This document shows, piece after piece, positions 19,604-30,880 of a stretch of 64,000 nucleotides of DNA. The translations under genes and the position numbers were made by a program. The DNA comes from Tritrichomonas musculus (Eukaryota > Parabasalia > Tritrichomonadida > Tritrichomonadidae), in assembly GCA_039105265.1 (NCBI GenBank), contig JAPFFF010000016.1, positions 1,612,001 to 1,676,000 of the forward strand, read 5' to 3'. The notes under the pieces were generated by a model. That model was not told where the DNA came from. It worked only from the letters and a program-made list of their open reading frames with translations, and ran no database searches. Numbering within the stretch: the first letter of the stretch is position 1; each line of letters begins with the position of its first letter.

Positions 19604-20209
19604 ATGATCTATTTATTTGGCTCTTTTTTTTTTTTTGTCACGAAAATCTTTTTCATGACATTTAGATTTCAATAAGTCAACTCATACTTTAACATTAATA
19701 TTTGTTTTATATGATTAACAATTCAATAAGAATTCATGATCTATTTATTTGGCTCTTTTTTTTTTTTTTTGTCACGAAAATCTTTTTCATGACATTTAGA
19801 TTTCAATAAGTCAACTCATACTTTAACATTAATATTTGTTTTATATGATTAACAATTCAATAAGAATTCATGATCTATTTATTTGGCTCTTTTTTTTTTT
19901 GTCACGAAAATCTTTTTCATGACATTTAGATTTCAATAAGTCAACTCATACTTTAACATTAATATTTGTTTTTTATGATTAACAATTCAATAAGAATTCA
20001 TGATCTATTTATTTGGCTCTTTTTTTTTTTTGTCACGAAAATCTTTTTCATGACATTTAGATTTCAATAAGTCAACTCATACTTTAACATTAATATTTGT
20101 TTTATATGATTAACAATTCAATAAGAATTCATGATCTATTTATTTGGCTCTTTTTTTTTTGTCACGAAAATCTTTTTCATGACATTTAGATTTCAATAAG
20201 TCAACTCAT
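19604..20209. repeat. Tandem repeat, about 132-bp unit, 4.6 copies
   Basis: Units begin ATGATCTATTTATTTGGC at 19604, 19736, 19870, 20000 and 20131. They differ chiefly in the length of an internal T tract. Each unit carries a small hairpin, TGTCACGAAAA and TTTTCATGACA. The last copy is cut at 20209-20213 by the CAGGG end of a hAT-like element. Confidence 0.85.
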
Positions 20210-20213
20210 ATTT

Positions 20214-20380
20214 CAGGGTTGCTTATCGATATTATCCGATAACGGTTATGATCGTCCAATGAATATCGATATTATCTGATAAACTTTCGATGACAGATAA
20301 ATATCGATAAATGAAAATTTTTATCGATAAATTTTTTATCAAATTAAAATTTTGGATCCGATAATTACCGATAAATATAA
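20214..20380. mobile_element. hAT-like terminal fragment
   Basis: CAGGGTTGCTTATCGATA followed by repeated TATCGAT and CGATAACGG motifs resembles the end of the element at 15778. No matching right end was found, so the right limit given here is only where the motifs fade. Confidence 0.45.
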
Positions 20381-20733
20381 CTTTTTAGAAAGAACCAACA
20401 ATCGGATTTTAAAAATTTAAGTGTATAATGGTTGTTTTCTTTGTTTATAATGTTTTTTAATAAAAAAATAAAAAAAATAATATTTGATGCTAAATAATAT
20501 TTATCATCAGAAAGTTTTATTTTTTCTAAAGAAAAGTGAGCTACCAATAAATTTATATTTTAAATAATATATTAATTTTGAAAAAAAATAATTATAATTG
20601 TTATTTCTGTGGATATGTGAAATATAAAAATACTTGTATTTCAATTCAAAAGTAGTCAACCAACTATATTCAATTTTTTTTTAATTCAATTCTAATCATT
20701 TTAATCATGAGTTTTTGAGATATTGATGAAAAT

Positions 20734-20790
<57 letters not shown>

Positions 20791-21864
20791 CTAGGCATTC
20801 TTTGCATTTGCAAATCCCACAATTTTAAAGATTCTAACAATTTAATGTTATTCTAATGTTTTTTTATTATAACGTTTATAATTTTTTTCAAGGATTTTAA
20901 TTTTATTCAAGGATAACCGTTTTTTAATAATAAAATTTCAATAAGCTCATATAAAAAGTTTGTATTTTTTTTAAAAATTTATGATTTTTTCCTTACCTTT
21001 TTTATTCAATTTTTTCCTTCTCAATTATAATCCCAGGATGATTGATCGTTTTTAATTCAATTTTTGAATTATATTTTGGTTGATAATCGACATGGTTAAA
21101 TATTAAACCATCTTAAACGGTTATCCTGGAATAAAATAAACATCCTGGAATTAAATAACAAACGTTAATATAATTTCAGATGAATAAATAAACGTATATT
21201 TTTTTATGAAAGATATACATTAAAAAAGTTAGGTGATGTACCTATGGTTTTATTAAGGGGAAATTACCATTTTTCCCCAACTATTTTATATCACATTTCA
21301 ACCTAGGCAAAAATGGGTTTTGGCATTAATTTTTAGAGCATAATGAATAGAAGTGCTGATGATGACTTCATTAAAAAAAATCATATACATATATTTGATG
21401 AAACTGTTTATAATTTAATAAAAATAAATGGAAATGGGATTATTTCAGATGCATTTAAACAAATCTTTTCCATATAAATCAATACATTGGAATGATTCAG
21501 TTTATATAGATATTTATTAATAAATACATATATAAATTATATCATTTGATTGAAAATAATAGATGTTTGAGAAAGAATTTGTAATTTTGTAAAAAAGCAA
21601 TAGAAGAAGCGACCGAGTAAAACAAAACCATTATTATTAACGCTTGCTTTATAAATGATAAAAATTCAAGAGACATCTAAAAAGCTGAATTTTAATTATT
21701 TATAACTAGAAAAAAAAAAAAAAAAAAAAAAAATATGTTCTTTGAAAACAAAGCATCTTCCTGTATCCAATTATATACTAATGTAAATATATATATATTC
21801 AATATGGGATTATTATATTATAAAAAGATAACATTGGGCGGTGGGAAAAAAAAAAAAAAAAAAC

Positions 21865-24197
21865 TTATTTAATTCTTTTCTGAAGTTTTTTGAGCTTTTT
21901 GATTGCCATTGGATCGCCATGTTCAGCTGCTTTTTGGTAATAATCAGCAGCGAGAGAATAATCTTGTCTAACGCCCAGGCCTTTTTTTATGCTTTATGAT
22001 AGCCATTATCAGCAGCCTGTTTGTAACATTTTCGCGCTTTTATGAAATCCTGCTTCACGCCTTTTCCATCCGAATAAAGGTTGACCAATTTGTGTTAGTT
22101 CAGCAGCTCTTTGATAACAATTCAAAGCCTTTGACAAATCTTGATTGTCACTTTTTCCTGTTTCGTAAAGATTTCCAAGTTTTACGAAAGCCTTTGGATA
22201 CTCCAAATCGCTTTCTTTTTGGAAGTATTTCTTAGCAATTGTAAGATCCTGTTCAACACATCTTCCTTCTAGGTAAAGAATGCCCAAATTGGTCATCGAT
22301 GCGGCGTCATTGAAATCTGCGCCTTTTTGAAAGTTTTGGCCAATCTCTCGACCTTCTTCGTAAAGAATGCCGATGCTGTTGAATGCTTTAATATTTCCAA
22401 GCTCAGCTGATTGTTGATAATATTGAAGAGCTTTTGTATAATCTTGAGTGACGCCTCTTCCTTCCATGCAAAGGTTGCCAAGATGAGAAAATGAAGAAGA
22501 ACTTCCGTATTTCGCTCCTTTTTTGAAAAATTGAATTGCTTTTGAATAATCTTGAGTAACGCCTATTCCATTTTTGTAAAGAAGGCCATGCTTTTCAAAT
22601 GCATAACAACAGCCAAGATCAGCTGCTTTCTGATAATATTCAAGAGCCTTTGAATAATCTTGCCTAACACCAATTCCGTTTTGGTAAAGATCGCCAAGAT
22701 TATTGAATGCTTTTGAATAGTCTACATTTGCTGCCTTATTAAAAAGTTTGATAGCTTTTTGAATGTCCTTCTTAACACCTTTCCCATCACGAAAGAGAAT
22801 GCCAAGATTGTTGACTGCTGCTGGCTCGCCTTGTTCAGCTGCCCGACGATAGAATTCAAAGGCTTGTCTATAAGATTATAGGATACGTTCCTAAAGTCGT
22901 GTAACCTTTAGGATTCCCTTGAACAAATGACAGCCTGTAGTACTCGATTGCTTTCTCTATGTTTTTATCTACAAGTTCGCCGCCGCTGTAAAGAATTCCT
23001 AACAGATATGACGCGTAACGGTTTCCTTTTTCTGATGAACGATTCAAATGATTCAACGCTGAATGAATGCTTCGATATCTCTTGTCGCCAATGATTGCAT
23101 AAAGTCCAAGAAAATAATCATCGTTTGTAGACAAGAGTGTCTTCAATTCATTCTGATATTTATTGCATTGGTTTTTCATTTGATTCAGTTTTTTCTTGAG
23201 ATTATCATTCTCAGTCTCAACTTCTTTCAATCGCGTCTGAATATTATTTTTGTCTTGTTCATCTTCAAATTCAGAAAGCTTCGCAAGATATTCATAAACT
23301 TCTTCTTCATCTATTTCTTCATCAAAATGACTGAAGTCACTCGACAGAAGCTCAAAAATGTCATCAAAAGATCGTCGTTCTTCCACTTTTTGACTCCAGC
23401 ACTCAGAAAAAAGTTTTCTCATTTTTAATGGAACATTTCTGGTGAATTTTGGACGATAACCAGAAATTACTTTATTTGAAAAGGCAAAAAGTGAAATTGT
23501 TTCACCTAATTCAAAAAACGGTTTTTTGCCGGTACAATTTCATAGACGAGAATTGAGAAACATCAATTCCGGGACCATAACAGCTGACATCTGCCAATAA
23601 TTCAGGAGCCATGTATAAGGGGGTTCCAAAATTTCTTGACATTGATAAATTTATCGATTTCGTCAACGAGTTTGGAAAACATCTGGATAATCCAAAATCA
23701 CAAATTCGTGGATTGTAATTATTGTCCATTAAAATATTTTCGGGCTTTAAATCTCGATGAATAATCCCTTTTTTATGGAGGTAGCACATTCCTGCTGCTA
23801 TTCCTAATAATGATATGTATTTTTTGGTGGAATTCCAATTGATATCTGCTTATCCATTCCTTTCTTTTTCAAGATTTTCCTTTAATGATCCATTTGGTAA
23901 ATATTCTGTAATGATCGTTGGCTCAAGTTTTAAAGGATCTGTAAATGAAGAAAAATTGACACCTTTAAATTTGACGATAGATGAGTAGTTCAATTTATAA
24001 AGTATTATTGATTCGCGTAATAGGAGTGTTTGATCATGTCCATCGAATTTTTCATCACAATTAATTATTTTGGCTGCATACTTTTGACGATCTTTTACAT
24101 TTTCAGCAATATAAACTGTTCCAAATGATCATTTACCAAGTTTTTTGTCATGCAATACGTAATCAGAAGAATTAAAAAATGCGCCTTATAAATCCAT
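21865..24197 (-). pseudogene. Decayed TKL-like kinase with Sel1 repeats
   Basis: On the minus strand from the ATG at 24197 the order is: kinase N-lobe (KLGK-stop-SFGTVYIAEN), C-lobe ([31 protein letters not shown]), kinase tail (CWSQKVEERRSFDDIFELL), a coiled coil (TRLKEVETENDNLKKKLNQM), then about ten Sel1 units (A-x-x-x-L-G-x-L-Y-x-x-G-x-G-V-x-Q-D-Y-x-K-A-x-x-Y-Y-x-x-A-A) ending QKRIK-stop at 21865-21867. The gene has at least three in-frame stops (codon 4, the glycine loop, after ERNG) and several frame changes, near 23530, 22870, 22310 and 22000. The architecture is a standard trichomonad signalling family. Most residues are still recognisable, so decay is recent. Confidence 0.8.
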
Positions 24198-24294
24198 ATA
24201 GAAATGGTTTGAGAAAATATAATCTTAAATTTAAAAAATATTTTGAAGTAAAGAAAATGTATTAATAAACATAAGTATTTATTAGTTTTGCTAA

Positions 24295-25122
24295 ATGCAA
24301 AATGATATTATTACTTTAATTTGCCGTCTTACTCCTGCAAAGCCTGAAATGGAAACACTTCCTGGAGAAATTCTGCAAACGCTTAAACAAACTCTGAAAT
24401 CTGATCCTAGTTTGAACCAGCCAGCATTCTCATTTATTCAGCAAAGAGCTAAGCATCAATCAATGCAAGTTCGCCTATTGTTATTTCAGTTGGTTGATTA
24501 TATATTTTGCCGATCTGCTCATTTTCGCAGCATTTTTTGCCGATCCTATGTTCTTCCTTTTATGATGAACTTTACTACAAATTTACCTCCACCAGAAAGA
24601 TTGGCAAATAAACTTAAGGCAATTGTTAAAGTTGATATTCTCCAGTGGTGTCAGAAGTACGGTCATATTTATAAGCAATTAAACATTCTTCAGAAAGAAA
24701 TTAATCCGAAGATGTCTCTAGAAGAAAAAACTAAAATAGATCATGAAACATATATAAATGATCTAGCTGATGTCTTTATCCTTCAATATACTCATTTCTT
24801 TAACGAAATGCAGTTCATTATTGATTTAACGGATAAGAATAAATCAGATTTTGTAATGGCTTCTGAAGAGTACCAAGAAATTGTTTTGGAGCAAATAAAA
24901 GAAAGGAAAAACGAATTAGAGAAATGTGAAAAAGCCATAAATAAGCTAAAATTGAAAATGGTATTGTACCATGTAGAAGGTAAAGTTAAAGATAAAGTTT
25001 TAGGTCTTTACAACAAGTATACCCAAATTGAAGAAGCAGCAAGACAAATTGGAGCATTTGATGACGAATTTGAAGATGTCTTTTCTGATGATGATGAAAA
25101 AAATAGTAATGATGAAGATTAG
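24295..25122 (+). CDS. UVSSA-like VHS-domain protein
   Basis: The protein has 275 residues. It reads as the N-terminal VHS/ENTH-like superhelix of UV-stimulated scaffold protein A: 'QVRLLLFQLVDYIFCRSAHFRSIF', then 'LPPPERLANKLKAIVKVDILQWCQKYGHIYKQL', where the spacing of RS-x-FR, LP-P and W-x-x-x-Y-G is the family pattern. A coiled region follows (about 195-240), and the tail is very acidic (DDEFEDVFSDDDEKNSNDED). UVSSA recruits USP7 and TFIIH to stalled RNA polymerase II in transcription-coupled repair; its C-terminal zinc region is absent here, so this would be a minimal version. A RPRD/CID-type RNA polymerase II-binding protein is the alternative. The ATG at 24295 is chosen as the first in frame; another Met (codon 1 is followed by QND) is not near. 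Confidence 0.5.
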   Translation: MQNDIITLICRLTPAKPEMETLPGEILQTLKQTLKSDPSLNQPAFSFIQQRAKHQSMQVRLLLFQLVDYIFCRSAHFRSIFCRSYVLPFMMNFTTNLPPPERLANKLKAIVKVDILQWCQKYGHIYKQLNILQKEINPKMSLEEKTKIDHETYINDLADVFILQYTHFFNEMQFIIDLTDKNKSDFVMASEEYQEIVLEQIKERKNELEKCEKAINKLKLKMVLYHVEGKVKDKVLGLYNKYTQIEEAARQIGAFDDEFEDVFSDDDEKNSNDED

Positions 25123-26853
25123 TTAATTAATAAACAACCTTTTTTTATTTTTTTATTTTTATTTTAATTTTTTATTTTTTTTTTTTTTTTACAAAAAAAC
25201 ACCATTTTCTTATCTAAACAAAGTGATTCAATAAGGGTATTTTTTTAAAACTAAATCATATGAAACTCGATTTTATTTGAACAAAAACGCTGAATATTAT
25301 ATTTTGATTTGGCATAAATTCCACAAAGCTGCATTATTACTAAAAAAATAAAAAAATATTAATTGTTTTGGTTATAAAATATATGAAAATACACTTTTTT
25401 ATATTTATCATTTTATTCATACAGCAGTAAGAAAAAAGTAATCTAAACAAAGTGGTCCAATCAATATATGGGAGAGTCGCAAGATGCTCCTCTCGAAGCA
25501 ACCAAGAGAAACTTATACCTTATCTTTCCGAATCAAATGTAGACGCAACAACAAGAAAACGATACTCCAAACTTTAATACACAGCCTGGTCAAGTTTTAA
25601 ATATCAATCTAGCTGAACCAGAGCCAAAAGAAAAGCATTGGAAAAAGAAAAATTAAAAGAAGAAAAAGAAAATTCTTTAAAAAATTGAAAATGAAATGAA
25701 GGGCCGTTAAAGGTACCATCTGATTACGAATTACTAACAATTCCTCATTAAAGTAATAATCTACCAAATAAGCATCATCAAAGAATTTAATCAAATAAAA
25801 ATGATATTTCATTTTCCAGATAAAATACGAAATCAGGCAGTTTATCAAAAACTAGCACGATATTAGAAGATTTAGAATAAATCTAAACTGAGGAAATAAT
25901 ATATTTTATTAATAACTCTATACACAGCCAAGTTAATAAAAAAATAACAATTGATATATGCTAAGATGCTTGCCATATATATTCTTGTAATACTATAAAT
26001 TTTGAAACTTTTTTCTATTTACGTCTGGGGAATATTTTTGAAAATCCCAACTTTTTGAAAGACTCTCCCCCTCTATTTCGTTTAAAATCTGAAATTATCA
26101 ATAACTATCTATAGTGAGTTTATATAATTAATTTCGAAGCATATCGACATATCTCTAAAATATTCTAAATTTTGAATACTTTACACATCAAAAAAATTCA
26201 GATATTAGAGCTAACTTTTTGAAAACAACCGAAATTTCAAATTTTGCGGATATATTCTATCAAATTTGTAAAATTGAATTAATACAAGTTCATACAAAAT
26301 AGCAAAATATCGAAGCCAAGATGTCATTGTGCTTAATTTTTTGAGAAATTTCAATGATACATTTCGAATTGCAAATGACAAATTCATGCGATATAAAATC
26401 AATAATGCGAAGATAATCAATACAAATGTTACGAGTTCACATAAATAAATTCCAAAATTCCACTAATATAATTATATTTGAAATTATATTGTTTCAAAAT
26501 CACAAAGTATTCATTTTATTAGAAGAGAAACAGTTTTATATTTATTGTAATTCACCTAGGTTGCTCATTTGATTTCAATTTAGCTAATATTTCATTTTAA
26601 ATTATGATGAAAATTTTGGTTTTCCCTGCATTGCAAATTACAAAAAGAATGACTGATTGTATAAAAAATATTTGCCCATGCTTGTTTATTAGTGAATTCT
26701 TTAAATAAAAATCATTATCATTAATAAATTCACATTAACTTTTTCAGAATACAAACTTTTTGAGAGTGCGGTTTTTATTATAGATACTTTAGACTGCAAT
26801 TACTGCACAGGTGTTCGACGTCGTCTAGGCGGCATACAAAAGATTATTTAAAA
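25123..26853. other. Intergenic 1.7 kb with coding fossil
   Basis: Two near copies of TAATCTAAACAAAGTGG-TCAAT lie at about 25214-25240 and 25440-25465. From about 25540 to 25730 a decayed coding stretch can be read (QNDTPNFNTQPGQVLNIN, then EKALEKEKLKEEKENSLKK, then GPLKVPSDYELLTIPH in shifted frames). Its family is not recognised. The rest is AT-rich; a GC-richer island lies at 26800-26835. Confidence 0.4.
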
Positions 26854-28569
26854 TTAATGGTATTTTTCCATTTGATAAGAAAGAACTTCATTCAAAGTTG
26901 GCACTTTTGGAGGTTCATCCAAAGAATTGTAATGCCTGTAATGACCATACACATTTATAAGCGGATCATAACAGAACAAGAGTCTTGTAATACACGCAGA
27001 TTCATCTCTTTGCGTATATTCATTTTTAGTAACAGGTCCAACCAATTCGGGAACGTCTGCATTTTCGACCAACGAAATTACTTTAATTAGCTTCGGCAGC
27101 CTTGAATTTATGTAGATATTCTTAGCCTCAATGCAATAATTGTAAGAATACCAGAAGCTGTCAGACATATAAATTCCATCACCATAAATTGGTCCATCAT
27201 ACAATTGGTAGATTGTATTTCCGAGGTCTTTCAAACCTGTGTGCAAAATACGATACCAACGCTCAGCACGAGAACCATGCCACAACCATTTCACACCACA
27301 ACTTTCCCTTTTATTACGAAAGATGAGTTCAGACTCAGGCGAAACCGAAGTAATTAAAAATTGCGCTGATTTACTACCAATGTTTAGGTGCATCTCGTCC
27401 GGCAATGTGATGAGTTGTGCTTTATTCGCAAGAATGAAGAACCGAAGAATTTCATAATTGTCATGACCAATCATTGCTTTCAGATCACTGTCAGTGTTAC
27501 AACTTTGGCAGATATCATCAATTGATGGAAGTTTCTTAAAGAATTTTTCACTGAATTTAATTCCACTCGATTTCGGAGAGGGTTCAAAAACAGGCGGATC
27601 TGGAGGCGCAATACTCGCAGCACCTGCCAAAACTATCAGAAAATCAGTTGCTAAAGGATCACGCTTAATTTCACCAATAATGTTTGTTCCAACACCAAGA
27701 TTCAAAAACGAATATTGGCACAGTTGGTCGTCACAACAAGTTGGCTTTAAATGAAAAACACCCAATTTTTTACCGCAAACACAACAACAATCGCCCATAT
27801 CGAAAAAAGCTTCACACAACTCAAGAATTAAATAAAAAAGTGGACAATCTGAATATTTTATGGGTAGCGGAAAGTCCCCTTGCGGAAGAAGACCTGATAT
27901 CAAGTAGTCGCGAGCTTTATTAACATCAGAAGAACAGAACAAAAGTGCCTTTTTAGCCAGTTTTTCAGTAAAACCTTCATTAACGAGAGCTGCAATAGCG
28001 GAAGTAATCTTTTCGCCGTCTACTGTAACTTGTGGCGCGAGTACGTAATTTTGACAACGATAATTGGCCGGAGGTTTGTACGTTGGACTGAAAAAGTTGC
28101 TGAATCGGTTTTTAATTAAAATGGAGCCGGGAAAGGTTTCACCATAGGTCTGATTGGTGAATTTGAAAGAGTATGGCTTATATGAATATGGATTTTTGGC
28201 AGAAAATTCAAATTTGCATTCGATTAAATATGGGGAATCGTAAAAACCATTAACAACGCTAACTGATAAGGGAAGTATACTGGTTGGAATTCTAAATGAA
28301 ACGGTGTTCGAAACAACTAAGTCAAATTGAAAATCAATAAAAAAAGCTTTACATAAATTTATATTGTTCAAAATAAGAGAAGAACTCACATCATTTTCGT
28401 TGTGATCTAATGAATCACTAACTGTAAAGCTAATGGAATCGGTCGCTTGCTCTTCTTCATTAAATTCAAATTCTTGCTCTTCTTCATTGAATGGAATTTC
28501 CTGTTCTTCTTCATTAAATAGAGACTGCTCTTCGTTTTCAATTGGCTCAATTGTATCAGGTTTCGACAT
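26854..28569 (-). CDS. UBA-containing PARP-like mono-ADP-ribosyltransferase
   Basis: The protein has 571 residues. The N-terminus (about 12-45) has repeated acidic FNEEEQE units. A UBA-like three-helix segment lies near 185-225 (IAALVNEGFTEKLAKKALLFC), suggesting ubiquitin binding. A cysteine cluster follows near 258-285 (DCCCVCGKK...CC...C). The catalytic domain holds WLWHGSRAERWYRI (histidine of the triad near 431), YGDGIYMS (tyrosine near 465), and a final strand ACITRLLFCYD where the PARP1 glutamate position is not Glu, the pattern of PARP6/8-type mono-ADP-ribosyltransferases. It uses NAD+ to modify proteins; the substrate is unknown. The ATG at 28567-28569 starts the acidic leader. Confidence 0.8.
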   Translation of the reverse strand: MSKPDTIEPIENEEQSLFNEEEQEIPFNEEEQEFEFNEEEQATDSISFTVSDSLDHNENDVSSSLILNNINLCKAFFIDFQFDLVVSNTVSFRIPTSILPLSVSVVNGFYDSPYLIECKFEFSAKNPYSYKPYSFKFTNQTYGETFPGSILIKNRFSNFFSPTYKPPANYRCQNYVLAPQVTVDGEKITSAIAALVNEGFTEKLAKKALLFCSSDVNKARDYLISGLLPQGDFPLPIKYSDCPLFYLILELCEAFFDMGDCCCVCGKKLGVFHLKPTCCDDQLCQYSFLNLGVGTNIIGEIKRDPLATDFLIVLAGAASIAPPDPPVFEPSPKSSGIKFSEKFFKKLPSIDDICQSCNTDSDLKAMIGHDNYEILRFFILANKAQLITLPDEMHLNIGSKSAQFLITSVSPESELIFRNKRESCGVKWLWHGSRAERWYRILHTGLKDLGNTIYQLYDGPIYGDGIYMSDSFWYSYNYCIEAKNIYINSRLPKLIKVISLVENADVPELVGPVTKNEYTQRDESACITRLLFCYDPLINVYGHYRHYNSLDEPPKVPTLNEVLSYQMEKYH

Positions 28570-30404
28570 TTATTCAGATTGGAAAATAGAAAAATTATAG
28601 TTGGTGGACATAATTCTGTTTTGGAGACATAATTATGTTTTCACATCATTTCTATATATTCAAATTGGACTTTTAAAAAAACAATTGTAGAACAATTAAT
28701 ATCATATTGGATACATTCTATTCCCCGATTTTCATTCACTTTTATCAAACTAAATTTGATCATAAATATGATATCGAATTTTTAATTTCTGAATATTTTT
28801 TTATTATTTGAAAAAAATCATAATTTACTTTTCATCTATAATTAAAATGTATCATTATTATTTATTGAAATAAAATAGATAATTAGAAAAAATGGTTTCA
28901 TTTTCATTTCACTACTCAAAAAACTCATTTCATATCACATTTCATGCTTTTTCCATAAAAAAAAAGGTTGTTTTAATTTGCTCTAACATAGTTATTATTT
29001 TAGAATATAATGTATATATTATATTTTAGAAAAAATTTATTGAAATAATAATTATATAAAAAGAAAAAGAGTTTTCAAAATATGACAAAAATCATTCATA
29101 CAAAATTACTAATTTTGAAAAATGAGTTTATTTTATTTCAAATTAGATGCAGTATTAATCATCCATATGATGTATATAATATATTAAATATAATAATATG
29201 GTTGAAAAAGAATCAATCTTGGAAAAATTTCATTTTTCTTTTTTTCATTCAAAATCATTCATAAATCACTCATGCATAATTGATATGATTTCAGAATTAC
29301 ATTATTTGATAACACATACAATGAAATATATTATTAATCCTCTAAAAATCATTGTTGCCCATCAAGATTTCAGGTTTTTCTAAGAAATATACAAATTTCA
29401 CTTTTTTATTTTTTCTATTATTATAGCATTAAAAATAGCAATTAATCAATAAATATTAGGTAAGTATAGAAGAACTATTAAAATAATGAAAATAATTTCT
29501 CAATGTCTAAAATTGAAAGTCTTTTTAAGTTATTTCAGAAGTTACTCTTTTTCATTAAGGTAATAGATCTTGATTAGAACCGCCAATTTTATTCTTTCAA
29601 TATCATTATACTATATGCATTATATCAAATATTTAAATAAAAATTTAAAAGTTTTTATTTTTTATTGGAAAAAAACAAAAAAGTGATATGATTTTTAACA
29701 ATATTTTGTGCATCAAAATTTTCTTATATGAAAGTTTTTAGATATCAATTATCTGACAAAATTATATCATTACTGATTATGAATTAATGATATTATTATT
29801 AAATCCCAAGTTTCAATTATTGAGAATAAAATAAGCATTTTGACTTTTTTTTACATTAATGGCAAAATTTCATATAAATCACAAATATAATAGCTCATTT
29901 AATTAAATAATGATGTACATAAAATGCATTAATAAAGCATATAATATTATCAAATTATCTTTAAAAAGTATTGAGAAAAATGTGTTTTATTTTTGTGTAC
30001 CATTCAAAAAGTTGAGCAAACATGATTATGTCCCAAAAACATAATTATGTCCACCAACTATATATAATAAAAAGTCATTCACAATTTACTGTAAACTCTT
30101 TGAATGAATTTGTTTTATTACTTGAGATTAGAATTAAACGTGGCTATTATTGATGTTATAATGTGGTTCTTTTAAATCTGATATTTGGTTTTAATATACA
30201 ACTGTTTCGGAAATAGATTAGAATAATAAACGAAATATACAGTTGCTTCTTAGGCTGCAATTTAGAATAATTAAAGAATTTCGTTTATACAAGCAAATTT
30301 ATACAGTTGAATTAAATTTTTCAGGAATTATTATCTAAAATATATTGCTAAAAAAAAAAAAGTAACAAACAAAATATTATAGGTTATAAGATTATAAATA
30401 AGAA
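28570..30404. other. Intergenic, mostly a Tc1/mariner-like element
   Basis: The stretch between the PARP gene and the tRNA gene is nearly all the element at 28600-30058. The remaining 345 bp are AT-rich without recognisable features. Confidence 0.5.
28600..30058. mobile_element. Tc1/mariner-like element, degenerate or non-autonomous
   Basis: The ends are about 42-bp inverted repeats starting GTTGGTGGACATAATT, followed in both by a second GGxGACATAATYATGTTT block. Four to five mismatches separate the two ends. TA dinucleotides flank both sides (28598-28599 and 30059-30060), the Tc1/mariner target duplication. At 1459 bp it is the size of a full element, but no DDE transposase frame remains and the interior is very AT-rich. 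Confidence 0.7.
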
Positions 30405-30475
30405 ATCGGCATCGTTCAACGGTTAAGACGAGTGGTTTTCAACCTCAAAACCGGGGTTCGACTCCCCGTGCCGAT
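30405..30475 (+). tRNA. tRNA-Glu (anticodon TTC)
   Basis: The acceptor stem ATCGGCA pairs with TGCCGAT over 7 bp. The D-arm is GTTC-AACGGTTA-AGAC, the T-arm CGGGG-TTCGACT-CCCCG is perfect, and the variable loop has 4 bases as usual for Glu. The anticodon loop TTTTCAA gives TTC at 34-36. The anticodon stem is weak: AGTGG against CCTCA leaves two of five pairs unmatched. The internal B box GGTTCGACTCC is intact. Confidence 0.85.
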
Positions 30476-30476
30476 A

Positions 30477-30483
30477 TTTTTTT
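30477..30483 (+). terminator. RNA polymerase III T-run terminator
   Basis: Seven T start two bases after the tRNA end. Confidence 0.7.
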
Positions 30484-30880
30484 GATTTTTATTCTTACAA
30501 TATTGTAAAATTTTTCCAAATGATTGATAGTGATTCTGTTAATGGTGAATTAATTGATCCATAAGAAAGATTAAGTTTCTTTTCTTTGTTCATTATATTC
30601 ATTTATTTTTCTTTTTGATCTATTCTTTTCAATGTTAATCCGAAATTGTGAGTTAATCAAATGTGTACATATATGTTGATCCAATCGCTTTATATGTCAA
30701 CAAAAGTCATTTAATAGCAAGTTTACAAATACAAAAGTCGGGCTTTTATAATAATCGCATAATTTTAGTAATAATCATTTCACTAAAAAATAAAAGCATT
30801 TCTAAACATTTAAATTTTATAAAAAATATTTCATCTATTAAAAGGATTATAAAATAAGCATTCAAACTTCAACCTAATAT
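30484..30880. other. Intergenic between tRNA and amylase 3' end
   Basis: AT-rich; nothing recognised. Confidence 0.4.

Larger units (their letters stand above)
18870..21864. other. Gene-free 3-kb repeat block
   Basis: It holds the Mutator-like element, the 132-bp tandem repeat, a hAT-like end at 20214, a 51-base T tract at 20735-20785, a 13-bp perfect inverted repeat AGGATAACCGTTT (20910-20922) and its complement (21115-21127), and A tracts near 21711 and 21847. No gene is seen between the GTPase gene and the kinase-Sel1 pseudogene. Confidence 0.6.

Noticed and set aside
19604-20209. CRISPR array
   Set aside because: The units are contiguous 132-bp tandem copies without unique spacers.
19604-20209. 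Telomeric or centromeric repeat
   Set aside because: Only 4.6 copies, interior position and genes on both sides.
29082-29383. Transposase remnant in the Tc1/mariner-like element
   Set aside because: The short open frames show no DDE or helix-turn-helix pattern.
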